A stretch of DNA of 64,000 nucleotides from JANYBV01 sp043763155 (lineage in GTDB: Bacteria; Pseudomonadota; Alphaproteobacteria; Rickettsiales; SXRF01). Each line of letters starts with the position of its first letter. Positions within the stretch are counted from its first letter, which is position 1. The stretch lies in the NCBI GenBank assembly GCA_043763155.1, contig JAYULW010000050.1:21529-85528 (forward strand). The letters run 5' to 3'. This document shows, one piece after another, positions 24,740-32,634 of this stretch. The position numbers were made by a program, and so were the translations under genes. The notes beneath the pieces are model-generated. The model saw only the letters and a list, made by a program, of their open reading frames with translations. It did not search any database and had not been told where the DNA came from.

Positions 24740-26236
24740 ATGTCAGGAAAAACCGAATTTGAAGCCACCGACCAGCCATACCGTGATGGCCGCATCGGCA
24801 TTATTGACATCGGCTCGAACTCCATCCGCCTCGTCATTTACGACCAGCAAAAGCGCTCCCCCGTACCCATTTATAATGAGAAGGTGATGTGCGCGCTGGG
24901 CAAAGGCCTCGCCACCACCGGCATGCTAAACCCCGAAGGCGTTGAACTCGCCCGCCTCGCGCTTCAGCGCTTCCTCGCTTTGGGCCGCAACATGGAAATC
25001 ACCTCCCTGCACGTCATGGCAACCGCCGCCATCCGCGACGCCAAAGACGGTGCCGCCTTCGCCCAATATCTGGAAAATACCTACGACATAGACGTAGACA
25101 TCATCGCCGGCAAAAAAGAAGCGAAGCTGGGCGCGTATGGCGTTTCCGCCAGCATGTACAAGCCGCAAGGCATCACCGGCGATCTTGGCGGCGGAAGCCT
25201 TGAGCTGGTTAAAATGCACGAAGGCCACATCAACGACCACGCAAGCCTGCTGCTGGGATCGCTCCGCATGATTGACGAAAGCAAAGGCGACCGCACCGGC
25301 CTTCGCAAAATCATTGAAAAACGCTTCGACGAACTCACCTGGCTTGAAAACCAGAAAACCGAAAATTTCTACGCCATAGGCGGCAGCTTCCGCGCACTCG
25401 CAAAGATGCACATGGTGGCGGGCGATTATCCCTTACGCATCCTGCATGAATACCGCGTAGACGCAAAAACCTTCCTCACCTTTGTGCGCGACATCGCCAA
25501 ATTCTCGAACGAAAAACTGGAAAAACTCCCCGGCTCCGCCAAAGGCCGCGTGCCCGCGCTTCCCGGTGCCGCCATCGTGCTGGAACACATCATCACCCGC
25601 GCCAAGCCCGAAAGCATCGTCTTTTCCGCAAGCGGCATCCGCGAAGGTTATTTGTACGAAAAACTCTCCCCCTACATCCGCAACATGGACGGCCTCATTG
25701 CCTCCTGCTCCGAATTTGCCGTCAAAGGTGGCCGCTCCACCTCATATGCCAATGAACTCTACACCTGGATGTTCCCGCTGGTCGCAAGCGAAACCGACAA
25801 AGAGCGCCGCCTGCGCCTCGCCTTTTGCTTACTGTCGGACATTGCCCTGCACATCCACCCCGAATACCGCGCCGAGTGGGCCTACCATCGCATACTCTAT
25901 TCCGCGCTGAACGGCCTGAGCCACCGCGAACGCGTAAAGCTTTCCCTCGCGCTCTATCACCGCTACCAGTTCAAGTTCAAGGAAAACTGGCCCAGCCTTT
26001 CGCTGCTCAAAAGCGGCGACGCCGAATGGGCCAAGCTGGTCGGCAGCTCCGCGAATCTGGCGTACCACCTCTCTGGCAGCATCGCGGGCAACCTGCATAA
26101 AACATCGTTCCTGATTGAAAAAGACCAGCTCTCGCTCCAGCTCGCGGGCAACATGCAGGATGTGCTGGGAGAAGCCATCAAGCGCCGCCTCGACGGCGTG
26201 CGCGAAGCCCACGACGACTACAAGCAACTCACCTAA
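24740..26236 (+). CDS. ppx: Exopolyphosphatase / guanosine pentaphosphatase (Ppx/GppA family)
   Basis: The protein has 498 residues from the ATG at 24740 (an ATG 14 codons upstream is possible). The N-terminal actin-like motifs IDIGSNSIRLVIYD and GDLGGGSLELVKM (about residues 27-40 and 150-162) define the ASKHA-fold Ppx/GppA group, which degrades polyphosphate from its end or pppGpp. The C-terminal ~180 residues form the helical domain. With ppk1 it completes a polyphosphate turnover pair. Its stop overlaps the next, convergent gene by four bases. Confidence 0.95.
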   Translation: MSGKTEFEATDQPYRDGRIGIIDIGSNSIRLVIYDQQKRSPVPIYNEKVMCALGKGLATTGMLNPEGVELARLALQRFLALGRNMEITSLHVMATAAIRDAKDGAAFAQYLENTYDIDVDIIAGKKEAKLGAYGVSASMYKPQGITGDLGGGSLELVKMHEGHINDHASLLLGSLRMIDESKGDRTGLRKIIEKRFDELTWLENQKTENFYAIGGSFRALAKMHMVAGDYPLRILHEYRVDAKTFLTFVRDIAKFSNEKLEKLPGSAKGRVPALPGAAIVLEHIITRAKPESIVFSASGIREGYLYEKLSPYIRNMDGLIASCSEFAVKGGRSTSYANELYTWMFPLVASETDKERRLRLAFCLLSDIALHIHPEYRAEWAYHRILYSALNGLSHRERVKLSLALYHRYQFKFKENWPSLSLLKSGDAEWAKLVGSSANLAYHLSGSIAGNLHKTSFLIEKDQLSLQLAGNMQDVLGEAIKRRLDGVREAHDDYKQLT

Positions 26237-26478
26237 ACATCCGCCCCGTATTCGTCGCGCAGTTGCTTCAGCAGCGTGTAGGGTGGCTCGCCATACCCTG
26301 AAAACGGCACCTCGCCATAATCGGGCAAATTCACCGCCACATCCTCAGCGAGCAACCGCATCAGCATAATTTTTTTCGCAGGTGCCACCCGCATGAAATA
26401 ATACGCAAGCCCCCTGTTCGGCAGCGTGTAGCGGAACCCGAAAATATGTTGCCCCCCGGCGATGATGGCTTGTCCCAT
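26233..26478 (-). CDS. Unknown small protein
   Basis: The protein has 81 residues, soluble, with no motif I know (GQAIIAGGQHIFGFRYTLPN...YGEPPYTLLKQLRDEYGADV). Its ATG overlaps the preceding 305-residue gene by one base (TAATG), so the two are coupled and may act together. Confidence 0.7.
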   Translation of the reverse strand: MGQAIIAGGQHIFGFRYTLPNRGLAYYFMRVAPAKKIMLMRLLAEDVAVNLPDYGEVPFSGYGEPPYTLLKQLRDEYGADV

Positions 26479-27395
26479 TACCCACCCCGCTTCAGGCTTT
26501 TGCCCTGCCCGGTCAGAATGTCGGGGCTGCCCCCGCCGGGCAATGCCAGCGGCGGCGCGTCCGCCTCGCGCTTGGCCTCATCTACTTTTTCCTGCGCCAG
26601 CGGCAACAGTTCTTTTGTTTTGGCAATCACCTGCGCCAGCAGCTTTGGCTGCGCAATCGCAAACGCCCCTTGCGCGGCTTCGTCCCAGTGCCAGCGGTCC
26701 GTGCCTGCTTGGGCAAGCGCGCTCACCTCATCATGCCCCACCGCGCTCAGCACCGTCTCAAACGCCCGCCGCAAACTCCGCTCTGCCAGCGCCGGCACAT
26801 GCGCAAGGGGCGGCGGCCCGTCCACGCTGGTGCTGTTGGCAATATCGAACAAGAACATCCGCGCTTCCTGCTTGCGCGTTACCAGGTCGCCGGGTGCGGT
26901 GCGGTCGTGCGCTGGCGTATCTTTCGTATCTTTAATGGCAACATTGTACGAGTCGGTACTCATATGCACGCCATACGCCACCAGCCGCGCGCAATCATCC
27001 ACCATGCCCTGCATCAGCGCCGTCACATGTTCCGGGCTATGCAGGTTTGCATTCGTGCCAAACATTACGCTGCTGCCCATAGAGGCCGTGTGGAACTTGA
27101 TGTCTTTTACCTGCGTACCTTTTTCAGCAAGCGCGGCAAAACTCGGCATCACCAGCGCCGGAATCGCGCCCTCGCCCACCTTTGCTTCCGTGAGTTTGTA
27201 TTCTTGTGTTTCAAATCCCAGCGCGCGCAGCTTTGCGGCTTGGCGTGCCTCGTCGCCGATCGTGCCGGTCCACCCCTCCAGCCATGAGGTCGCAATCGCG
27301 TCGTCTTTGGGAATACCTTTTTGAATATTCGGCAGCGCCATCGCCCGGCCGTCGCCAAGGTCATACACACGCTTCGTAGTGCCCGCGCCCGACAT
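26478..27395 (-). CDS. Unknown 305-residue protein (the part downstream of an in-frame amber codon)
   Basis: I do not recognise this protein. It is soluble, with GEGAIPALVMPSFAALAEKG and a Gly/Pro-rich C-terminal tail. The frame extends upstream of the ATG at 27395 without a stop for 19 codons (GKTFTLARWENEETTASAK, coding-like), reaching a TAG at 27455-27453, and beyond it 31 codons from an ATG at 27548. The annotated start has no convincing ribosome-binding site. So the true gene may start at 27548 and be broken by, or read through, the amber codon. It follows hldD on the minus strand. Confidence 0.65.
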   Translation of the reverse strand: MSGAGTTKRVYDLGDGRAMALPNIQKGIPKDDAIATSWLEGWTGTIGDEARQAAKLRALGFETQEYKLTEAKVGEGAIPALVMPSFAALAEKGTQVKDIKFHTASMGSSVMFGTNANLHSPEHVTALMQGMVDDCARLVAYGVHMSTDSYNVAIKDTKDTPAHDRTAPGDLVTRKQEARMFLFDIANSTSVDGPPPLAHVPALAERSLRRAFETVLSAVGHDEVSALAQAGTDRWHWDEAAQGAFAIAQPKLLAQVIAKTKELLPLAQEKVDEAKREADAPPLALPGGGSPDILTGQGKSLKRGG

Positions 27396-27452
27396 TTTGG
27401 CGCTGGCCGTCGTTTCTTCATTTTCCCAGCGCGCAAGCGTAAATGTTTTTCC

Positions 27453-27548
27453 CTACAGCGCCACTTCCGGCAAAGCCCCCTTGCGGTCGGCCTGCCTGCG
27501 CGTAAGCTCCATTAAAGCGTTGATGGATTCCTTCTGGCGGTCGCTCAT
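27453..27548 (-). pseudogene. Short reading frame before an in-frame TAG, probable 5' part of the 305-residue gene
   Basis: From the ATG at 27548 there are 31 codons (MSDRQKESINALMELTRRQA then DRKGALPEVAL) before TAG at 27455-27453. The sequence is coding-like, and the same frame continues as the 305-residue protein: the distance from the TAG to the downstream ATG is 20 codons. It starts 6 bases after the hldD stop. It is either the separated N-terminus of a gene with a nonsense mutation (one change from CAG, Gln), a readthrough site, or a tiny independent peptide. Confidence 0.55.
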
Positions 27549-27554
27549 GTGCAA

Positions 27555-28547
27555 CTACAGGTAAGGATCGGCATTCTGCAGGTAGTTCTGCACAAAATCG
27601 CGGATGCCCGCCTCCACCGACGTAAACGGCGTATCATACCCCGCCGCGCGCAGGCGGTTCACATTCGCCTCAGTGAAATACTGGTAATTCGCAACCAGCG
27701 TCTCCGGCATATCCAGGTAATGCACATTCGCTGGCCGCCCGATGGCCGCGTAAATCCCCGCCGCCATCTCGTTAAATGTCACTGCCTTGCCCGTGCCAAG
27801 GTTAAACAACCCCGAAACTTCCGGATGGTCGAGGCACCACAGCAAAACCCGCGAACAATCCTTCACATACAAAACATCGCGCTTCTGCTCGCCGTCTGCG
27901 TAGCGCTTATCATACGAGCGGAACAAACGCACCGCCGCCCCCTGCAACGCCTGCGGCGCAATCTTGGCGATCACGCTGCGCTGGTCATCCTTATGGTATT
28001 CGTTCGGCCCATACACGTTAAAGAGCTTAAGCCCCACCCATTGCGGCACGGCATGCTCGCCCCTTGCGGCCGCCTCCACCACATGCATGTCGAACAAATG
28101 CTTGCTCCAGCCATAGCCGCTCATCGGCTTCAGCTTGCGCATGTAATTCAAATCCATCTGGTCATCAAACCCGTTGCTGCCGTCGCCATACGTTGCGCTC
28201 GACGACGCATACACCAGTCGCACATTGCGGATCGTGCACCAGCGCCACAACTTCAGCGACAGCGCAAAATTATGTTTCAGGATTAAATCAATGTCCTTTT
28301 CCACCGTCGAAGAAACGGACCCGAGATGATACACCATCTCCACTTCCTTGTGGTTTGCTTCCAGCCAGCCGAACATTTCATCCGGCGGTATAATTTCCGA
28401 AACCGGATGGCGCGAAAGATTGCGCCACTTCTCGTTGCTGCCAAACATATCGCACACCACAACTTTGTGTGTGCCGCGTTCCAAAAGTGCAGCCACCAGA
28501 TTGGACCCGATAAACCCGCCGCCGCCCGTGACCAGAATCGTTTTCAT
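27555..28547 (-). CDS. hldD: ADP-L-glycero-D-manno-heptose-6-epimerase
   Basis: The protein has 330 residues of the short-chain dehydrogenase fold. The NADP-binding GGGGFIGSN (residues 8-16), ASSSATYG, SGYGWSKHLFD (active-site Tyr/Lys) and RSYDKRYADGEQKRDVLYVKD are all typical. It makes the heptose sugar for the inner core of lipopolysaccharide, so the cell has LPS. First gene of the minus group, followed by the amber-interrupted frame and the small gene at 26233; divergent from ubiK. Confidence 0.96.
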   Translation of the reverse strand: MKTILVTGGGGFIGSNLVAALLERGTHKVVVCDMFGSNEKWRNLSRHPVSEIIPPDEMFGWLEANHKEVEMVYHLGSVSSTVEKDIDLILKHNFALSLKLWRWCTIRNVRLVYASSSATYGDGSNGFDDQMDLNYMRKLKPMSGYGWSKHLFDMHVVEAAARGEHAVPQWVGLKLFNVYGPNEYHKDDQRSVIAKIAPQALQGAAVRLFRSYDKRYADGEQKRDVLYVKDCSRVLLWCLDHPEVSGLFNLGTGKAVTFNEMAAGIYAAIGRPANVHYLDMPETLVANYQYFTEANVNRLRAAGYDTPFTSVEAGIRDFVQNYLQNADPYL

Positions 28548-28582
28548 ATTGCCCTGTTTGGTTGTTTTTTCTCTTTATATAT

Positions 28583-28647
28583 ATGGCTCCATCATACTAT
28601 GCTGCGCTTTAACAAACGGTAAAGCGCAGCTCAGGAGCCATAATATG
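28583..28647 (+). promoter_or_regulatory. Nested leader hairpin that hides the ubiK ribosome-binding site
   Basis: An inner perfect 11-bp stem (28601-28611 with 28620-28630; GCTGCGCTTTA) closes an 8-base loop. Around it, ATGGCTCC (28583-28590) pairs perfectly with GGAGCCAT (28634-28641). That outer arm contains the Shine-Dalgarno GGAG of ubiK, whose ATG is at 28645. In RNA the ribosome-binding site would be paired unless the structure opens. Base pairing is seen in the sequence; regulation is inferred. Confidence 0.65.
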
Positions 28648-28887
28648 CAGAAAGATAACAAGTTTTTTGACGATATGGCCAAGGTGGCAAGCGGCGCGGC
28701 GGGCGGTTTGCTGGAAATGAAGCGCGAAGCCGAGCAGATGCTGGCCTTCCATGTCGAAAAAATCCTTCAAAAATCGAGTATTGCCACCCGTGAGGAATAT
28801 GACACCCTCCTCGCTATGATTACTAAGCTGCGGGAAGAGCAAGACAAAATCACCAAACGCCTCGACGCGCTGGAAAAGAAGGCCTAG
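28645..28887 (+). CDS. ubiK: UbiK/YqiC-type accessory protein (BMFP family)
   Basis: The protein has 80 residues from the ATG at 28645 (CAGGAG upstream). Longer readings to 28348 run antisense to hldD. It has the small helical BMFP pattern: FDDMAKVASGAAGGLLEMKREAE, then a C-terminal coiled coil REEYDTLLAMITKLREEQDKITKRLDALEKK. In E. coli UbiK trimerises and aids the late aerobic steps of ubiquinone synthesis on a lipid-bound complex. ubiA lies far off at 53353. Family membership is good; role by analogy. Confidence 0.88.
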   Translation: MQKDNKFFDDMAKVASGAAGGLLEMKREAEQMLAFHVEKILQKSSIATREEYDTLLAMITKLREEQDKITKRLDALEKKA

Positions 28888-29189
28888 GCCACGACGCCCA
28901 TCCGGCCCTAACCCACTGATATTTGGCAGCCGCAAAAAACCCTTAAGAAATTAGGGGTGGACAATCAGGCTATTAGCCATTTTATACACCTTTTCCACAG
29001 CCATAAAAAAACATTTATAACCAGTTGGTTTTTAAGAATAAAATAAATATTCTTAAACCTTCCTTAAACCTATGGATTTTTGGTTTTTTCCATGTAAGGA
29101 TGACCCTCGAAATCACGCGCAAAGCCCCCGTGGCCGCCACTAATATACAATTCCGCTTCTAAAATCATTACGGCAAAGGAATAAATAAA
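28888..29189. other. AT-rich gene-free region with a 10-bp perfect inverted repeat
   Basis: No reading frame is seen in this 302-base stretch. TTTAAGAATA (29031-29040) and TATTCTTAAA (29048-29057) form a perfect inverted repeat with a 7-base spacer, about 130 bases before the YbjN-like gene. It has no flanking T-run, so it resembles an operator more than a terminator. The rest is AT-rich. Confidence 0.5.
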
Positions 29190-29690
29190 ATGACCTCGAT
29201 GATGATCAAGACCGACACGACATATAATCCTCTCGATGTTGCCGAGATGGTGATCATGGATCGTGACTGGGTGTTTGATCGCCCTGCCGACGGTGAACTA
29301 ATCGCCGAAGTAAATGGCGCATGGTGCAACTACCGCATGTGGTTCAGCTGGACTGAAGACAATGGCGGCCTCGCACTCACCTGCGCCATGGACGGCAAAT
29401 TTCCCAAGACCGCCCTGTTCCGTATTCATTCCCTGCTCGCAATGATCAACGAGAAGATCTGGCTCGGCCATTTCTCGGTCAACACCGAAGATGCCTCCGT
29501 CACCTTCCGCCACTCCATCCTGATCCGCGATGGCGTGGGCACCTCGCCTGAACATCTGCAGGACCTGCTCGACATCGCAATCCTCGAATGCGAACGCTTC
29601 TACCCCGCTTTCCAGTCGGTGGTATGGGGCGGCAAGTCGCCAGCAGAAGCCATCGAAATCGCTCTCTTCGAAACCATCGCCGAAGCGTAA
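29190..29690 (+). CDS. YbjN-domain protein
   Basis: The protein has 166 residues and an AAAGGAA site before the ATG. Its form, NPLDVAEMVIMDRDWVFDRPADGELIAEVNGAWCNYRMWFSW followed by LFRIHSLLAMINEKIWLGHFSV and a hydrophobic helical C-terminus, matches the YbjN (DUF1790) family, whose E. coli member affects motility and stress responses. Proteins of this kind stand between ubiK and proC in many alphaproteobacteria, as here. Biochemical function unknown. Confidence 0.88.
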   Translation: MTSMMIKTDTTYNPLDVAEMVIMDRDWVFDRPADGELIAEVNGAWCNYRMWFSWTEDNGGLALTCAMDGKFPKTALFRIHSLLAMINEKIWLGHFSVNTEDASVTFRHSILIRDGVGTSPEHLQDLLDIAILECERFYPAFQSVVWGGKSPAEAIEIALFETIAEA

Positions 29691-29718
29691 AAGAGCCAAC
29701 AAGTCGCACCACGCAAAA

Positions 29719-29754
29719 GGGTCCGGTGGAAACACCGGGCCCTTTATCGTTTTA
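29719..29754 (+). terminator. Rho-independent terminator after the YbjN-like gene
   Basis: A 10-bp GC-rich stem (29719-29728 with 29733-29742, one G-T pair) closes a GAAA tetraloop and is followed by TTTATCGTTTT. It lies 29 bases after the stop and 30 before the proC start. Confidence 0.82.
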
Positions 29755-29784
29755 CTCCCCGGCAAAAAAAGCTATAGATATTTT

Positions 29785-30579
29785 ATGACACATACCCTTC
29801 TCCTCGTCGGTCACGGAAAAATGGGCGGCGTTCTTTTAGAGCGCCTGCGCAACACGGCAATTTTTTCCGCCATCCACGTCATCAGCCCCAACCACACGCA
29901 AAAAAATAGCGGCATCGTATCGTGGCACCGCGACCTCGCCTCCGTACCCGCCGATTTTTCTCCCAGCGTCATCACCCTCGCCGTAAAACCCGCGCTGCTG
30001 GAAACCATCCTCCCCCACTACGCTGGCCGCTTCGCAACTGCGCTTTACGTCTCCGTCGCCGCTGGCAAAACGCTTGCCTTCTACCAAAAATATCTCGGAG
30101 CCGCCCACATAGTCCGCGCCATGCCCAACACCCCTTCCCTCGTGGGTGAAGGCATGACTGCGCTTTGCGCCGCAAACACCTTAAGCGCCGCCGCCCGCGC
30201 CACCGCCACCAGCATGATGCAGGCCATCGGCGAAATCCTCTGGGTCGAAGACGAATCGCAAATGGACGCCGTCACCGCCCTTTCCGGCTGCGGCCCCGCT
30301 TATGTATTTTTATTCATGGATGCCCTCATCAAAGCCGCTATCCACTCCGGCCTAACCGGACCCGATGCCAAAAAACTCGCCCTGCAAACCGTGAAGGGCA
30401 GCGTTGCCCTCGCCAGCACCAGCCCCAAAAGCCTCGAAGAACTCTGCGCCCAGGTCGCAAGCCCCGGCGGCGCCACCGAAGCCGCCCTCAAACAACTAAA
30501 AAATAATGATGCCCTGCACAGCCTGATGCAAAAAGCCATAGACGCCGCCATCGCCCGCACCCGCGAAATGGCCCAATAA
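29785..30579 (+). CDS. proC: Pyrroline-5-carboxylate reductase
   Basis: The protein has 264 residues from the ATG at 29785. The Rossmann motif is LLVGHGKMGGVLLERL (residues ~5-20); MPNTPSLVGEGMTAL and GCGPAYVFLFMDALIKAAIHSGL...ASPGGATEAALK are ProC signatures. It makes proline from pyrroline-5-carboxylate with NAD(P)H. A terminator separates it from the YbjN-like gene. The next gene is convergent, ending one base later. Confidence 0.96.
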   Translation: MTHTLLLVGHGKMGGVLLERLRNTAIFSAIHVISPNHTQKNSGIVSWHRDLASVPADFSPSVITLAVKPALLETILPHYAGRFATALYVSVAAGKTLAFYQKYLGAAHIVRAMPNTPSLVGEGMTALCAANTLSAAARATATSMMQAIGEILWVEDESQMDAVTALSGCGPAYVFLFMDALIKAAIHSGLTGPDAKKLALQTVKGSVALASTSPKSLEELCAQVASPGGATEAALKQLKNNDALHSLMQKAIDAAIARTREMAQ

Positions 30580-30580
30580 A

Positions 30581-31966
30581 TTAAAACAGCCGCACCGTGT
30601 GCCCCGGCGGCATAATGCGCAGCGCATAGCTAGGGTTTTTCCGCCACACCTGCACCTCATACGCCCATGAAATGGGCCGCGCCGCCACCGACGAATAGCC
30701 GCGCCACACATTCACCCCCACCACCAGCATCACCGCAACAAGCACGCCATACAGTACCCGGTGCAAAACCACGCGGCTCTGCGCCGCGTTAAACACAAAC
30801 ACAAACCCCACCAGCATCGCCTGCGCCAAAAAATAACGGTGGTTGGTCGTGATCAGATACATCTTGCTGTTGCCCACCACCGCCGAGCAGAAAAAATTCC
30901 CCACGCTGATCGCCGCAATACTCAGCACCAGCCAAAGCGTCACCGGCGTTTGGCCTTCGCGTTTCTCACCCAGCGCAACCATTGTCCAGCCACCAAGCCC
31001 CATGCTTGCGCCCAGCACCAGTAACCAATGCGCAAAGCCGCCACGCATCACCGACTCAATAAAATAAATCCCCGTCGTATGAAATATCCGCCAATCCGAA
31101 AACGGATACACCAGCAAGCGCTCATACAACCACAAGAGCAGCACATCCAATTCGCCAATCCCCTGAAACCGCGAACCGCCCGTGTCATACATCAAACTGT
31201 CCACACCATAGCTGCGCGAATACGCAAGCCCCGCCAGCTGCAGCAGTACGCCCGCTGACAAAATCCCCACCTGCACCAGCCGCTCGCGTTCGCGCCGCTG
31301 CAGGTACGCAAACCCATAAACCGGAATCAACCATAGCGACACCGGCCCGCACAACACCGAAAACACCAGTGCGCGCCGCTGCCACATGCGCTCCGCTTCG
31401 CTCTTCGCATCCGACACCAGCACCAGCGCCACCGCCACCGCCATATAAAAATGCGCGTACGTAATCGAGAACCGGTCCTCCGCCGGTGGCACAAACGCCA
31501 TCACCACCAAAGCCAGCAGCTTACTGGCAAACCCCGGCAGCGGGCAGCCGGGCGCAAACAGCAACGCCGCAACCACCGCCCCCACCAGCGTGCCCCCAAC
31601 CGTCATCGCATAAGGCGCTGCCTCCATCGGCAGAATCTTCTCCGCCACCGTCGTCACGAAGTTGATCCATAAATTGCAGTACCCTTGGTGCGGCGAAAGC
31701 AGCGACGGCCACCAATCGCTCACATACGCGAAGCGGTAATACACCGTCGCCTGCTCCATATATAAGTATGGCGTGCCAAACAAATGCGACCACGCCCGCC
31801 CCAGCGCCAGCCACAAAAACACTGCGCCCGCTGCTATATATACAGAGCGCGGCCGCGCGCAATCAACGCGCCGCCACAGGAAAACGCCCGCCGCGCGCAG
31901 CGGCGAAACCACTTCAAGCCCCTGCAAAACCACCCGCCATAATCGCGTTAAAGCATTGACTTTCAT
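30581..31966 (-). CDS. Polytopic membrane protein, unknown
   Basis: The protein has 461 residues from the ATG at 31966 (a TTG at 31990 is less likely). About ten hydrophobic segments run through it. It has the look of a GT-C-type glycosyltransferase or polysaccharide membrane protein (large loop after the first helices, YLYMEQATVYYRFAYVSDWW), but I see no DD or ED catalytic motif that would settle it. It is convergent with proC, and its upstream region is shared with the divergent phasin promoter. Confidence 0.7.
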   Translation of the reverse strand: MKVNALTRLWRVVLQGLEVVSPLRAAGVFLWRRVDCARPRSVYIAAGAVFLWLALGRAWSHLFGTPYLYMEQATVYYRFAYVSDWWPSLLSPHQGYCNLWINFVTTVAEKILPMEAAPYAMTVGGTLVGAVVAALLFAPGCPLPGFASKLLALVVMAFVPPAEDRFSITYAHFYMAVAVALVLVSDAKSEAERMWQRRALVFSVLCGPVSLWLIPVYGFAYLQRRERERLVQVGILSAGVLLQLAGLAYSRSYGVDSLMYDTGGSRFQGIGELDVLLLWLYERLLVYPFSDWRIFHTTGIYFIESVMRGGFAHWLLVLGASMGLGGWTMVALGEKREGQTPVTLWLVLSIAAISVGNFFCSAVVGNSKMYLITTNHRYFLAQAMLVGFVFVFNAAQSRVVLHRVLYGVLVAVMLVVGVNVWRGYSSVAARPISWAYEVQVWRKNPSYALRIMPPGHTVRLF

Positions 31967-32004
31967 AGGAATAATCGCAGTTTTGTGCAACGCAACATTT
32001 TTGC

Positions 32005-32033
32005 TTGACTCCCTCTATGGAATTTGGCATTAT
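32005..32033 (+). promoter_or_regulatory. Promoter of the phasin gene
   Basis: A -35 TTGACT (32005-32010) and a -10 CATTAT (32028-32033) are 17 bases apart, about 70 bases upstream of the phasin ATG. Confidence 0.6.
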
Positions 32034-32102
32034 GTCGGCCAATGTCACGAGCCGCAACTGTTGTGCGCTGTGAGAATTGCAACTTTATAATGGAGAGACC
32101 CC

Positions 32103-32516
32103 ATGAATTACAACAACGCATTTGCCGATATGTTCAAAAGCACCCTCGATTTCAACCAGCTGTTCTCGACCCAGCGCCGCAACATCGAAGCTCTTTCCGC
32201 TGCCAACCAGGTAGTTGTTGAAGGCGTTCAGGCCGTTGCTCGCCGCCAGGCTGAAGTAATGCGCACCAGCGTTGAAGACACCCTGAAGGCATCCAAAGAC
32301 CTGATGACCAGCGGCACCCCCGAAACCAACCTCACCAAGCAGGCGGATTTCGCTAAGTCCCTGTTCGAAACCGCGCTGTCCAACCTGCGCGAAATCACCG
32401 AAATGGCTACCAAGTCCGGCTTCGAAGCATTCGACGTGCTGAACCGCCGCGCTGCTGAAACCCTGGAAGAAGTTTCCAAGGCAGCACCGACCGCCACCAA
32501 GAAGAAGTCTGCTTAA
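32103..32516 (+). CDS. Phasin-family protein
   Basis: The protein has 137 residues, all helical. MNYNNAFADMFKSTLDFNQLFSTQRRNIEALSAANQVVVEGVQAVARRQAEVM is the Phasin_2 pattern. TGGAGAG precedes the ATG. Phasins coat polyhydroxyalkanoate granules. No PHA synthase is in the window, but a second possible phasin-like gene is at 61860 and a MaoC-type hydratase at 8567. Own promoter and terminator make it a single-gene unit. The Ala/Lys tail TATKKKSA is common in such proteins. Confidence 0.9.
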   Translation: MNYNNAFADMFKSTLDFNQLFSTQRRNIEALSAANQVVVEGVQAVARRQAEVMRTSVEDTLKASKDLMTSGTPETNLTKQADFAKSLFETALSNLREITEMATKSGFEAFDVLNRRAAETLEEVSKAAPTATKKKSA

Positions 32517-32536
32517 TTAGCCGACACTTTACGGAA

Positions 32537-32572
32537 ATAAAAAACCCCGGCCTAACCGCCGGGGTTTTTTTA
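32537..32572. terminator. Bidirectional terminator between the phasin gene and uvrC
   Basis: CCCCGGC (32545-32551) pairs with GCCGGGG (32558-32564) around a 6-base loop; A-rich DNA precedes and TTTTTTT follows, so it serves both strands: the phasin on plus and uvrC on minus. Confidence 0.85.
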
Positions 32573-32581
32573 TTCTCTACA

Positions 32582-32632
32582 ATCACCCCGGCGAAGGCCG
32601 GAGTCCAGACCCGGCCTGCGCCGGTATGACGC
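32582..32632. repeat. REP-like palindromic element
   Basis: Two small hairpins, CCGGC-GAAG-GCCGG and CCGGC-CTGC-GCCGG, stand inside an imperfect outer inverted repeat (TCACCCCGGC with GCCGGTATGA). Elements of this TCAxCCCGGC...GCCGGAGTCCAG kind are widespread in intergenic DNA of alphaproteobacteria. It is the only copy I noticed in the window; copy number elsewhere is unknown. Confidence 0.5.
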
Positions 32633-32634
32633 AA

